From NCBI GenBank assembly GCA_016234595.1, contig JACRBG010000043.1, positions 124,001 to 188,000 on the forward strand: DNA of 64,000 bases, read 5' to 3'. The stretch's first letter is position 1; the number at the start of each line of letters is the position of its first letter. The stretch comes from Chloroflexota bacterium. GTDB lineage: Bacteria > Chloroflexota > Anaerolineae > Aggregatilineales > J027. The position numbers were made by a program, and so were the translations under genes. The notes beneath the pieces were generated by a model, which saw only the letters and a list, made by a program, of their open reading frames with translations, made no database searches and had not been told where the DNA came from. Below are positions 46,261 to 54,546 of the stretch, in pieces.

Positions 46261-46821
46261 ATGAAAGTTATCCTCACTGAATATGTCTATATGCACGGCG
46301 TCGCGGGCGACGTGGTTGAAGTAGCGGATGGTTTTGCCCGTAATTTCCTGATTCCGCGTGGCAAAGCTGTGAAGGCCACCCCCGCCTCGATTAAAAAACA
46401 CCAACAATTGATGGATCTCTCTGTCCAACGTCGCAAAGAACTCAATCAGCGGTTGGTCGAAGTTGCCCAAAAGATTGAAGGCGTTGAACTGGTTTTTGGA
46501 CGCAAGGCAGGGCGCAACAACAAACTCTACGGTTCAGTAACAACCGTTGATATTGCCAAAGCGCTACTGGATAAGACGGGTATTGATATTGACCGTCGCC
46601 GCGTCAGCGACCGCCCCCTGCGTGAAATCGGCCGATTTGAAGTGCCAATTCGCATGGGTGCTGAACTATCGCCAGCCGTCCAGATTGTTATTCTGCGCGA
46701 AGAAGATGTCGCCAAATATCTAGCTGGACAAGAAGTTGATGTACCCGTCCACGCGCCTGAAGAATATATCGAAGTTGAAGAAACTGTTGAAGAAGAAGTT
46801 GCCGAAGAAGCAGCTCAATAA
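46261..46821 (+). CDS. rplI: 50S ribosomal protein L9
   Basis: L9 of 186 residues; it binds 23S rRNA near the L1 stalk and helps maintain frame. The N domain MKVILTEYVYMHGVAGDVV and VADGFARNFLIPRGKA are typical, joined by the long helix to a C domain ending near residue 150. A further 30 or so acidic residues follow (EEYIEVEETVEEEVAEEAAQ), a tail not found in most L9 proteins. rpsF, ssb and rpsR, often beside rplI, are not here. Confidence 0.96.
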   Translation: MKVILTEYVYMHGVAGDVVEVADGFARNFLIPRGKAVKATPASIKKHQQLMDLSVQRRKELNQRLVEVAQKIEGVELVFGRKAGRNNKLYGSVTTVDIAKALLDKTGIDIDRRRVSDRPLREIGRFEVPIRMGAELSPAVQIVILREEDVAKYLAGQEVDVPVHAPEEYIEVEETVEEEVAEEAAQ

Positions 46822-46876
46822 TTCGTCATTTTGATTTGACTTACGCGCATCCGACCTCGGAATAGGTACAAACTCA

Positions 46877-48214
46877 GTGAGTGATCTGGAAATTCTGGGG
46901 GCGCAATTCCGGCGGGCGCGGGAAGATCGTCGTCTGACCTTTGACCAAATCGAGCGTCAAACACGTATCCGCGCCCATTACCTCGAAGCCATTGAACTTG
47001 GCAATTTTGGGGTTATCCCCTCACCAGTTCAACTACGTGGTTTCGTGCGTAATTATGCTCGTGCAGTCGGCCTCGACCCAGATTTAATGCTGGCACAGGT
47101 TGAAGAAGCGCTGGCAAATCCGGCGGGGCGTAAACCCAGAAAAACACCCAAAACCACCACAACAACCACTCCTATCGAGAATGCCTCGGCTACCCCTACG
47201 GATACGCTCGAAAAATATCGTGCCCCAGTAATTGTCCCACGCGCATCCCATTCAAGCATGGAAGTGGCCGCCGCCCCTACCTATAGCGCTCCTCACAAAC
47301 GCGGCCCGATGCGGACAGTTTTTGCAGTGGTCGTAGCCACCGTATTGACTGGGGTAATTATTGGTGGTCTATTGGTCGCCATGAATGACCTTGCGGAAAA
47401 AAGCACCGAAGCTACTCAACCATCGCCGCTTTTAGAACTGAACCCCAATAATCCAACAGTAGCGATTGCCACCGGCACACCGACCTTGAGCGTTTTTATT
47501 CCTCCACCAAATGAAACACTGGATCTTAGTCAGGCTGGCAATCTCACGATTGAGATTACGCCACTCCAACGCGCATGGGTTCGTATCGTCACCGATGGCA
47601 CAACCGTTTTTGAAGGCATTATTACTCCCCGCAGCAGCACTTCGACTGGTGATTTTCTAACCTATAGTGCAAATGATAGCCTAACTTTAAAAACCACCAA
47701 TGCGGGCGGGCTGGAAGTCAAGATTAATAAGCAAGTTTTTCGATTGGGTGAGCCGCGTCAAGCCTTTGAACAGACCTTTACCTTAGAAGGTTTAATCACA
47801 CCAACCTTTGCACCAACCTCCACCCCTACCATTACTTATACCCCTTCGGCGACCTATACGCTGGGAGCGTCTATTACGCCTACCCTGACCGAAACACCCA
47901 CCCTAGAAGGCAACATCAGCGCACCTGTTTCTCCAAGCAACACCACCGCCCTATTGGCAAGTCCGGGGGTCGTTTCCCCAACACCCCTGCCACCCGTTGG
48001 TGGGGACTCATCAACCCCCACTACTCAAAGTCTAGCGACGACCCTCCCAGCACCAACGGCCATTCTTTCGCCTACACCCTTAGTGTTTAATTCACCCACC
48101 TATACCCCATCTCGTACACCAACTAACACTCTTCCCCCTTCGTCCACGCCCAATATCACCATGACGCCTTCGCCCTTTTTGCCAGAGCGCGCCACCCGCA
48201 CCCCCACAAAATAG
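46877..48214 (+). CDS. RodZ-like protein (HTH_25, TM, DUF4115) with Thr/Pro-rich tail
   Basis: Bitopic membrane protein of 445 residues. A cytoplasmic helix-turn-helix of the RodZ/HTH_25 type occupies residues 5-75 (RLTFDQIERQTRIRAHYLEA). One membrane helix (about 147-170) is followed by a DUF4115-like beta domain (about 215-310). From about 312 to the end runs a low-complexity Thr/Pro/Ser-rich tail (PTLTETPTLEG, TPSRTPTNTLPPSS), likely outside the cell. RodZ connects MreB to the elongation machinery; mreB is not in this window. GTG start. Functional equivalence to RodZ is inference. Confidence 0.85.
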   Translation: MSDLEILGAQFRRAREDRRLTFDQIERQTRIRAHYLEAIELGNFGVIPSPVQLRGFVRNYARAVGLDPDLMLAQVEEALANPAGRKPRKTPKTTTTTTPIENASATPTDTLEKYRAPVIVPRASHSSMEVAAAPTYSAPHKRGPMRTVFAVVVATVLTGVIIGGLLVAMNDLAEKSTEATQPSPLLELNPNNPTVAIATGTPTLSVFIPPPNETLDLSQAGNLTIEITPLQRAWVRIVTDGTTVFEGIITPRSSTSTGDFLTYSANDSLTLKTTNAGGLEVKINKQVFRLGEPRQAFEQTFTLEGLITPTFAPTSTPTITYTPSATYTLGASITPTLTETPTLEGNISAPVSPSNTTALLASPGVVSPTPLPPVGGDSSTPTTQSLATTLPAPTAILSPTPLVFNSPTYTPSRTPTNTLPPSSTPNITMTPSPFLPERATRTPTK

Positions 48215-48292
48215 CGTTCAATTTCTGCTCCGCATTCATTACAATACTCCACATCTAATTGATTGAAACCCATCTGGAAGGAAATTTCTGGC

Positions 48293-49066
48293 ATGACCCA
48301 GTTCTACGACACGATTGCACGCTTCTATGACGCCGAAAATCTGGATATGACCGATGATTTGGCTTTTTATAGCGAATTAGCGTCCGAATATGGTGACCCG
48401 ATTTTGGATGTCGGTTGCGGTACGGGGCGGGTTATGCTGCACTTAGCCCAAGAGGGCTATCGCTGCGTTGGCGTAGACACCTCCCCCCAAATGCTGGCAC
48501 GGGGCCAGCGCAAAGTCGAAGCATTAGGGGCGGATATTGCTGAACGAACCACATTTGTCGAAGGGGATATTGCCACCTATAGCGCCCCCCAAACTCATAA
48601 CATGATCTTGCTGCCCTATCATGCCTTTATGCACTTTCAAGAACAAGATCAACAGTTAGCCATTCTGCGTCAATTAAAAGCGAATTTAGCTAAGGACGGC
48701 ATCATCATTTTTGATTTGCCTAATGCGGGTGAAGCCTTTAGCACGCAAGATGACCATACCATTTCGCTCGAGCGTACCTTCATCGAACCCGAAACAGGCC
48801 ATCTGGTTATGCAGCAATCGGTAAGCCAACTTGACCGTGCCGAGCAATTGCTCTATATCACATGGATTTATGATGAGGTTACATCCGATGGCACGGTCAA
48901 ACGAACCGTCGCGCCCTTAGTGCTGCGCTATGTCTTCCTCAGCGAACTCAAGCTACTATTGGCCGCCAGTGGCCTAGAATTATTTGAGGTACATGGGGAT
49001 TATGATGGCAGCCCCTATGCCGATGGCAGCCCTCGGATGATTGTGGTCGCAGGCAAGGCTGACTAA
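48293..49066 (+). CDS. Class I SAM-dependent methyltransferase
   Basis: Soluble methyltransferase of 257 residues. SAM-binding motif I is DVGCGTGRVMLHLAQEG, with motif II-like VEGDIATY and YHAFMHF post-motif. The C-terminal part (about 150-257) is beta-rich, as in small-molecule methyltransferases. ATG at 48293 is chosen because it starts the conserved FYDTIARFYD segment; AAGGAA lies upstream. The substrate is unknown. The last 4 nt overlap the convergent mgtC gene. Confidence 0.9.
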   Translation: MTQFYDTIARFYDAENLDMTDDLAFYSELASEYGDPILDVGCGTGRVMLHLAQEGYRCVGVDTSPQMLARGQRKVEALGADIAERTTFVEGDIATYSAPQTHNMILLPYHAFMHFQEQDQQLAILRQLKANLAKDGIIIFDLPNAGEAFSTQDDHTISLERTFIEPETGHLVMQQSVSQLDRAEQLLYITWIYDEVTSDGTVKRTVAPLVLRYVFLSELKLLLAASGLELFEVHGDYDGSPYADGSPRMIVVAGKAD

Positions 49067-49551
49067 AAAAATCCTTTAGGGGTAGAGGTCGAAACACTGG
49101 TGCCATTTTTGGCATGACCATTTTTCTTGGCTTCTAAGCGTTCTTTCGGTTCGAAACGGCGCACAATAGTGAGGACAAACCCAAACAATATGGTTGATCC
49201 AGCCGCCAAGATATACAATTCATACCCAACGACGATACCTACAATCGCCACCATCCAAACACTAGCGGCTGTGGTGAGGCCATGAATCGTGGTCTTACGT
49301 TGTAAAACCACCCCTGCTCCTAAAAAACCAATTCCAGTGAGGATATTGGCCGTCAAACGGGCTTCACTGTCGGCTCCATAAATAATGCGGGAAGTAATGG
49401 TAATGAGGGCGCAACTCATACAGACCAGCATATGCGTCCTCAATCCGGCAGGCTGTTGTCGTCGTTCGCGGTCAAGGCCGGGGATAATTGCCAATACGCC
49501 CGCAATCGCAACCACCAATAGAGCATTCAGTTGCTCGGCACTATGTTCCAT
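49063..49551 (-). CDS. MgtC/SapB family membrane protein
   Basis: Integral membrane protein of 162 residues with four to five hydrophobic segments. The conserved N-terminal signature GLDRERRQQPAGLRTH and GIGFLGAGVVL identify the family. Members are linked to magnesium limitation and to F-type ATPase control in pathogens, but most environmental homologues are uncharacterised. It lies 6 nt downstream of the PAAR-like gene on the same strand, so the two are probably co-transcribed. Confidence 0.93.
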   Translation of the reverse strand: MEHSAEQLNALLVVAIAGVLAIIPGLDRERRQQPAGLRTHMLVCMSCALITITSRIIYGADSEARLTANILTGIGFLGAGVVLQRKTTIHGLTTAASVWMVAIVGIVVGYELYILAAGSTILFGFVLTIVRRFEPKERLEAKKNGHAKNGTSVSTSTPKGFF

Positions 49552-49557
49552 TGGGGT

Positions 49558-49848
49558 CTAACCACCTATCAGTACGTTCATTGCTCCAGAAACTATAGTG
49601 GTACTAACGGGAGCACCGGACTGGTTATTTGTCCCCATGACCATCGAAGTTGAACGCGCCGCAGGTCGTCCACCTATCATGACGGTGAATGATCCCATTG
49701 TAATGGCACCTGAGATAACCGTACCCACAACTAAATCGCCAACGACTGCGGCGGGCATTCCCCCAATCAAAACATTGGAAACCCCCGGCCCCGTAATCAT
49801 ATCACCGGTGGCGGACATATCGGTCAAGCGTGCAGCGGGAAATGACAT
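49558..49848 (-). CDS. PAAR-like repeat protein lacking His and Cys
   Basis: Protein of 96 residues made of three PAAR-like units: PAARLTDMSATGD with VLIGGMPAAVVGD, then GSFTVMIGGRPAAR, then GAMNVLIGG at the end. PAAR proteins form the spike tip of type VI secretion and other contractile injection systems, and normally hold zinc with three His and one Cys. This sequence has no His and no Cys at all. No VgrG, Hcp, sheath or baseplate gene is nearby. It could be a tip for a contractile system elsewhere in the genome, or a beta-helical protein with another role. Expression with mgtC is suggested by a 6-nt gap. Confidence 0.8.
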   Translation of the reverse strand: MSFPAARLTDMSATGDMITGPGVSNVLIGGMPAAVVGDLVVGTVISGAITMGSFTVMIGGRPAARSTSMVMGTNNQSGAPVSTTIVSGAMNVLIGG

Positions 49849-49903
49849 AAGTGGTGTAAGCCCTTTCTGGGTGCTTCATCCCAAACTTGGTTAAATAAAT
49901 TTT

Positions 49904-49924
49904 ACCCTATTTTTCATATAGGGT
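49904..49924 (-). terminator. Possible terminator hairpin after radA
   Basis: A perfect 7-bp stem (ACCCTAT/ATAGGGT, 7-nt loop) stands just downstream of radA. The T-rich tract on the minus strand is weak, so it might be another kind of hairpin. Confidence 0.35.
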
Positions 49925-49928
49925 CAAT

Positions 49929-51320
49929 TTAGCGACGATTATCATCAGGTAGGGCAATGCGTAGCGCCTCATACAGCGAACGGACGGGTATGACCTCAAT
50001 TTTCCCCGCTGGTTTTTCATCCCCCCGTCGTGAACGAGGTACAATCACTCGCCGAAAACCCAATTTAGCCGCTTCATTCAAACGGGTGGATAATTGGCTA
50101 ACTGCCCGCAGTTCACCACTTAACCCCACCTCACCCACAATCGCTAAATCGGCTGGCACAGCAATATTACGGGCGCTTGAAGCAATTGCAATTGCCACCG
50201 CCAAATCAGCAGCCGGCTCATCAATCGTCAGGCCCGCTACCACGTTGACAAAAACATCCTGTTCATAAAGTTTGAACCCCACCCGCTGGGTCAGCACCGC
50301 AATCAACAGTTGCAGGCGGTTAAAATCCACCCCATTGGCCGTGCGACGTGGATTAGGATAGGCGGTTTGGCTGGTCAGGGCCTGCACTTCAACCAATAGC
50401 GGACGTGTCCCTTCCATGGTCACCGCGATGCCACTCCCCGGTGCATTGACCACCCGTTCAGCCAAAAACACTTCCGACGGGTTGCTCACCTCAACCATGC
50501 CACTACCCTGCATCTCAAATACACCTGTTTCATTGGTCGCGCCAAAACGATTTTTAACACTCCGCAGCAACCGATAAACCTGAAAGGTATCCCCTTCAAG
50601 ATACAGCACCACATCAACAATATGCTCCAAAACACGCGGGCCAGCGATTGTACCCTCTTTGGTGACATGCCCAACCAGCATGATAGCAATGCCACTCGAC
50701 TTCGCCAGCATTTGCAAGCGTGCCGCACATTCGCGTACCTGACTGACACTCCCCGCTGAATAGGCCTTATCTTCGGTATAAGTGGTCTGAATAGAGTCCA
50801 CGATGACCATCAACGGCTTAATCTCTTGGATATGCTCTACAATCGTCTCAAGCGAAGTTTCGGTCACAAGAAATAAATCATTTGCTTGGATACCGAGTCG
50901 CTCCCCACGCATCTTGATTTGTTGTTCGCTCTCTTCGCCCGAAACATACAACACACGGCCTAAATCGTTGGCAAGTTCCGCTGCAATTTGGAGTAACAGG
51001 GTACTTTTGCCAATGCCGGGATCACCCCCCACCAAAACCACGCTCCCCGGCACTAATCCACCACCCAACACCCGTGAAAATTCTTGATTACGCACCGGCC
51101 ATCGTTTGGTGCTGGCTTCCTCAATTTCATGGAAGCGTTTCGCCTTAGAACGATTTGGGCCGCCAAGCGATTGACGAGCCGATGCGACTGGTTCCGGCTC
51201 TTCCACCACCTCGACCATTGTATTGAAATTGCCGCATTGGCTGCACTTACCCATATAGCGGAGTGATCGCCAACCACAATCCGAGCATTCATAGTAGGTT
51301 TGGGATTTTTTCTTTGCCAT
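49929..51320 (-). CDS. radA: DNA repair protein RadA
   Basis: RecA-related branch-migration helicase, 463 residues. The N-terminal C4 zinc finger is CSDCGWRSLRYMGKCSQC. Walker A is GGDPGIGKSTLLLQIA, the RadA-specific motif KNRFGATNETGVFEM is intact, and a Lon-like C-terminal domain (about 280-450) includes TIDEPAADLAVAIAIAS. Full length. Divergent from the nicotinate phosphoribosyltransferase-like gene across a 290-nt regulatory gap. Confidence 0.97.
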   Translation of the reverse strand: MAKKKSQTYYECSDCGWRSLRYMGKCSQCGNFNTMVEVVEEPEPVASARQSLGGPNRSKAKRFHEIEEASTKRWPVRNQEFSRVLGGGLVPGSVVLVGGDPGIGKSTLLLQIAAELANDLGRVLYVSGEESEQQIKMRGERLGIQANDLFLVTETSLETIVEHIQEIKPLMVIVDSIQTTYTEDKAYSAGSVSQVRECAARLQMLAKSSGIAIMLVGHVTKEGTIAGPRVLEHIVDVVLYLEGDTFQVYRLLRSVKNRFGATNETGVFEMQGSGMVEVSNPSEVFLAERVVNAPGSGIAVTMEGTRPLLVEVQALTSQTAYPNPRRTANGVDFNRLQLLIAVLTQRVGFKLYEQDVFVNVVAGLTIDEPAADLAVAIAIASSARNIAVPADLAIVGEVGLSGELRAVSQLSTRLNEAAKLGFRRVIVPRSRRGDEKPAGKIEVIPVRSLYEALRIALPDDNRR

Positions 51321-51610
51321 GTATCCTCAAATTTTCTGATTAGAAGGCATTGTCATTATAAGCCGAACACGGGTTCTAAACAATCACCTGCCTACCATAC
51401 TTTGGCTTCCTCTAGCGGCCACCTCTTGCCCTTTCTATATAATTACCATCCATAAATTCGTAACTGTCGTTACGAATTCAACTTCGGCGCATATAATCTA
51501 CAATTATAGACCGCATGTTCTAAAAACTTTACCCTCTTGTCATCATTTTTGAAACAAACCAGCGTGGATATAATCATGGGGTAACATCCATCCAATCACA
51601 GTGGGAATCC
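51321..51610. other. Intergenic region between divergent radA and the pncB-like gene
   Basis: No gene is seen in these 290 nt. They hold a perfect palindrome at 51455-51478 and three TATAAT hexamers on the plus strand (51438, 51492, 51569), none with a convincing -35 at 16-18 nt. The hexamer at 51492 lies 13 nt after the palindrome. Confidence 0.5.
51455..51478. promoter_or_regulatory. Palindromic operator candidate
   Basis: AATTCGTAAC-TGTC-GTTACGAATT has perfect 10-bp arms around a 4-nt centre. There is no T tract, so it is not a terminator. Its place between divergent genes and next to TATAAT elements suits a repressor or activator site for a dimeric regulator; the regulator is unknown. 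Confidence 0.6.
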
Positions 51611-52981
51611 ATGAGCATCTTCAACAACAAACGCCTCACCAATCAAACCTTTAAACTTGACATCGAACGAATGCAACGTGGCTGGTATTCCGATAAATAT
51701 TTCGAAAATATCAGCAGTATGTTGAATGCGCTCCATGCCCAAGGCTACACCTTCCAAGCCGATAGCCCCCGCTTCACTTCCGAGCAAAATCGGCAATATA
51801 GTGGTTTCCCAATGGGTGACATCGAGGTCGAGATGCAGTGGTTCAACCGCCGCAAACCCGCCACGTTGATTGGCGGCGTGGATAAGGCCTTGGCGATGCT
51901 CTATCATTGTGCGGGTTATCCAAATGAGGATGGTTCATTCACCCGTACATGGCAAGAATTGGAAGTGGAAGCCATCCAAGACGGTGTGTTTACCCACTAT
52001 AATGGCGATTCGACCAAAGTCGAGCCTGTTTTAAAGGTACGTGGCCCTTATCGCTATTTTGCTATGCTCGAAACCCCCACTCTCGGCATTTTGTCGCGGG
52101 TCAGCCGCATTGCCACCAATGTCTATAACACCCTCGTCGCGGCTCGTGGCAAACAGGTGCTTTTTTTCCCGGCCCGCTTTGATGTCCACGAAGTCCAAGC
52201 CGCCGACGGTTATGCCTATGATCTGGCCGTTCAGCGTTATAACATGGATTATGGAGCTAAGGTACGCAGCCTTGTCAGCACCGACGCCCAAGGCGATTGG
52301 TGGGGGGGTGATGGCGGCGGCACTGTTCCCCATGCCGTGATTGCCTGTTTCTTGGGCAACACCACCGAGGCTATGCTGCAATTTTCCGCCACCCAACCTC
52401 CCCATGTCCCCCGTATCGCGTTGGTAGATTTTAACAACGACTCGATTGGCACATCATTAGCTGTCGCCAAAGCCATGTTTGAGCGCTATCAATCTTTCAA
52501 AATAGCGGGTAATGACCATGAGGCCAACAAATTCCGCCTATTTGGTGTCCGGCTTGATACCAGTGGTAATATGCGGGATATTGCCCTTGATCCCATTGGC
52601 GACCCCAAGCTCGACTTTGGCGTGAATCCGCGTCTGGTGGTCATGGTGCGCAAGACCCTCAATAGTGCGTGGCAACAATGGGGAGTAACGCCAGAATGGG
52701 AAATGGAAGCCCAACAATATTGCCAAAATGTCAACATCGTCGTAGGGGGCGGTTTCACCCCTGAGAAAATTGCTAGTTTTGAGGCTTTAGGTGTGCCTGC
52801 TGATATTTATGGAGTTGGTTCCAGCCTAATGCTCAATGAAAGCACCTCCAATACCGACTTCACCGCCGATGTGGTGCGTGTCAAAATTCATGGCGAGTGG
52901 CTCGATATGGCAAAAATAGGTCGCCGACCCTGCGATAATCCCAATCTTGAACCCATCCATTTTAATTACATGGACGTCTAA
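51611..52981 (+). CDS. Nicotinate phosphoribosyltransferase-like protein
   Basis: Protein of 456 residues of the NAPRTase/PncB superfamily, which joins PRPP to nicotinate (or a related base) in NAD salvage. Evidence is the N-terminal region (TNQTFKLDIERMQRGWYSD), the core LETPTLGILSRVSRIATN, and VRLDTSGNMRDIAL with phosphate-binding VVGGGFTPEKI. The family's catalytic His region appears as FPARFDVHEVQ, somewhat different from the usual G-x-R-R-x-H form. A nicotinamidase-like gene 1.6 kb away supports a salvage role. I leave the symbol blank since substrate preference (nicotinate or nicotinamide) is unclear. Confidence 0.82.
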   Translation: MSIFNNKRLTNQTFKLDIERMQRGWYSDKYFENISSMLNALHAQGYTFQADSPRFTSEQNRQYSGFPMGDIEVEMQWFNRRKPATLIGGVDKALAMLYHCAGYPNEDGSFTRTWQELEVEAIQDGVFTHYNGDSTKVEPVLKVRGPYRYFAMLETPTLGILSRVSRIATNVYNTLVAARGKQVLFFPARFDVHEVQAADGYAYDLAVQRYNMDYGAKVRSLVSTDAQGDWWGGDGGGTVPHAVIACFLGNTTEAMLQFSATQPPHVPRIALVDFNNDSIGTSLAVAKAMFERYQSFKIAGNDHEANKFRLFGVRLDTSGNMRDIALDPIGDPKLDFGVNPRLVVMVRKTLNSAWQQWGVTPEWEMEAQQYCQNVNIVVGGGFTPEKIASFEALGVPADIYGVGSSLMLNESTSNTDFTADVVRVKIHGEWLDMAKIGRRPCDNPNLEPIHFNYMDV

Positions 52982-53000
52982 CATCGCAAGGAGGCAAGTG

Positions 53001-53471
53001 ATGGAAAATTTCGAGATTGCTTCTTTTGAAGAAATCCGCGAAGAATTTTTACAAAGGGTAACGCAAGTTATCTGGTGTAACGTTGCTACCATAGACACGC
53101 AAGGGCGACCCCGTTCGCGCATTCTGCACCCGGTTTGGGAAGGCCACATTGGCTGGGTTGCAACGCGCCGCAACACCCTCAAAAGTAAGCATCTCGACCA
53201 CACCCATTATGTGTCACTCGCCTATATCACAGATGTCGCCAAACCCGTTTATGCCGATTGTGAGGTGACATGGATTGACGACCTTGCCGAAAAAACCCGC
53301 ATTTGGAATTTCATCAAGGACACCCCAGAGCCAGTGGGCTACGATCCTACCCCTATTTTTGGGAGTGTCGAAAATGAAAACCTTGGGGTATTAAAGTTAA
53401 CCCCATGGCGCATTGAAGTGGCTGATTTTCCAATTCACCGTCATATCTGGCATGTAAATAAGGAGCTTTAG
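53001..53471 (+). CDS. Pyridoxamine 5'-phosphate oxidase-like flavin-binding protein
   Basis: Split-barrel protein of 156 residues. The ATG at 53001 is chosen because AAGGAGG lies 5 nt upstream; the open frame begins earlier inside the preceding gene. TIDTQGRPRSRILHPVWEG and the C-terminal LTPWRIEVADF are typical of the general PNPOx-like group, which bind FMN or F420. The substrate is unknown; it lacks the length of true PdxH. It follows the phosphoribosyltransferase-like gene by 19 nt and precedes the DUF4236 gene by 2 nt, so the three form an operon. Confidence 0.82.
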   Translation: MENFEIASFEEIREEFLQRVTQVIWCNVATIDTQGRPRSRILHPVWEGHIGWVATRRNTLKSKHLDHTHYVSLAYITDVAKPVYADCEVTWIDDLAEKTRIWNFIKDTPEPVGYDPTPIFGSVENENLGVLKLTPWRIEVADFPIHRHIWHVNKEL

Positions 53472-53473
53472 AC

Positions 53474-54505
53474 TTGGGTCTACGATTTCGTAAAAGCATC
53501 AAAATTTTCCCCGGGGTACGGGTCAATCTCAGCAAATCCGGGCCATCGCTCAGTCTTGGCGGAGGCGGGGTAACGCTGAATTATAGTAAACGCGGGGTGC
53601 GTACCTCGGCAGATTTACCCGGCGGTTTGTCCTATACCAAACTCTATGGGGATGACCAAAAATCATCTGCGGGTGGTAAATCCAATGCGGATGCGGAATC
53701 CGCACAACAAAAACTAGATGTGGATTTTCTGTCACGGCTGACGATGACAGGCGCAGAGGAGGATTTGGTCAACGGCCTTAAAGCCTTTACCACAGGCCAT
53801 TCTGAAGAAGCCCTCGCCCATTTGAGTAAAGCGACGGAAATAGCCGATGCTGCCTTTTTAGCTGGAGCATTAGCCCTCAGTCTGGGTAAAAATGCCGAAA
53901 GCCTGCAATATCTTCAACAAGCAGCTGCCCATAAGAATGAGCTTGGTGAGCACTTCAAAAAATACGGAGTTTCGTCTGAGGTCGAAGTGCCCATTACCGA
54001 AGAAATCTCGGTTCTACAAGAAGCCGATGAGCGGGGTTTGGCCTTGCTCTTAGCCGAAGCCTATCAGCAAACGGGCGATTTGGAAAAAGCCATTGCCGCC
54101 ATGCAAGACTTATGCCATCTTGTGCCAGATGATGTGGTAGCGCGGTTATCGCTGGTCGAAATGCTGACGGACAAGAGTGGTACTGAAGTTGAGACCTGTA
54201 AAGAGATTGTTGGGTTAGTGGGCGAGTTGTCGAATGATAGCCCCTTCCACACCATGCTCTTGTTATACAAAGCCCGGGCACTGCGCCAATTGGGCCTCAA
54301 TGACATCGCCAAACAAACGCTGACCAATGCACTACGGCGCAAAAAAGATCGTGATGTCGCCATTTTGAATGCGCTGCGTTATGAACGGGCTTTACTGCTA
54401 GAGGCCATAGGTCAAACTGCTGATGCCCGCAAGGATTTCGAGGCGATATTTGCGTCCGATGCCCATTATGAAGATGTGTCTCAACGCCTGAATATCACAG
54501 GCTAG
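53474..54505 (+). CDS. DUF4236 and tetratricopeptide-repeat protein
   Basis: Protein of 343 residues. The start is TTG with AGGAG 8 nt upstream, giving MGLRFRKSIKIFPGVRVNLS, the canonical start of DUF4236; that domain runs to about residue 55. A short linker is followed by TPR-like helices from about 80 to the end (AFTTGHSEEALAHLSKATE, EAYQQTGDLEKAIAAM). DUF4236 has no known biochemical function. Third gene of the operon with a PNPOx-like gene, closed by a hairpin terminator. Confidence 0.82.
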   Translation: MGLRFRKSIKIFPGVRVNLSKSGPSLSLGGGGVTLNYSKRGVRTSADLPGGLSYTKLYGDDQKSSAGGKSNADAESAQQKLDVDFLSRLTMTGAEEDLVNGLKAFTTGHSEEALAHLSKATEIADAAFLAGALALSLGKNAESLQYLQQAAAHKNELGEHFKKYGVSSEVEVPITEEISVLQEADERGLALLLAEAYQQTGDLEKAIAAMQDLCHLVPDDVVARLSLVEMLTDKSGTEVETCKEIVGLVGELSNDSPFHTMLLLYKARALRQLGLNDIAKQTLTNALRRKKDRDVAILNALRYERALLLEAIGQTADARKDFEAIFASDAHYEDVSQRLNITG

Positions 54506-54512
54506 GCCGAAC

Positions 54513-54540
54513 GGGGGCAGATTTCTCACCTGCCCCTTCT
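54513..54540. terminator. Bidirectional hairpin terminator
   Basis: GGGGCAG pairs with CTGCCCC over a 9-nt loop (ATTTCTCAC), with a short T-rich tract. It lies between convergent genes and is almost the same as the hairpin at 56161-56190. Confidence 0.78.
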
Positions 54541-54546
54541 CAAAAC

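Noticed and set aside
48100-48294. Minus-strand frame with a zinc-knuckle-like EYCNECGAEI segment
   Set aside because: Only one CxxC is present, and most of the frame is antisense to the RodZ-like tail. It could be a decayed zinc-ribbon fragment, but evidence is too thin.
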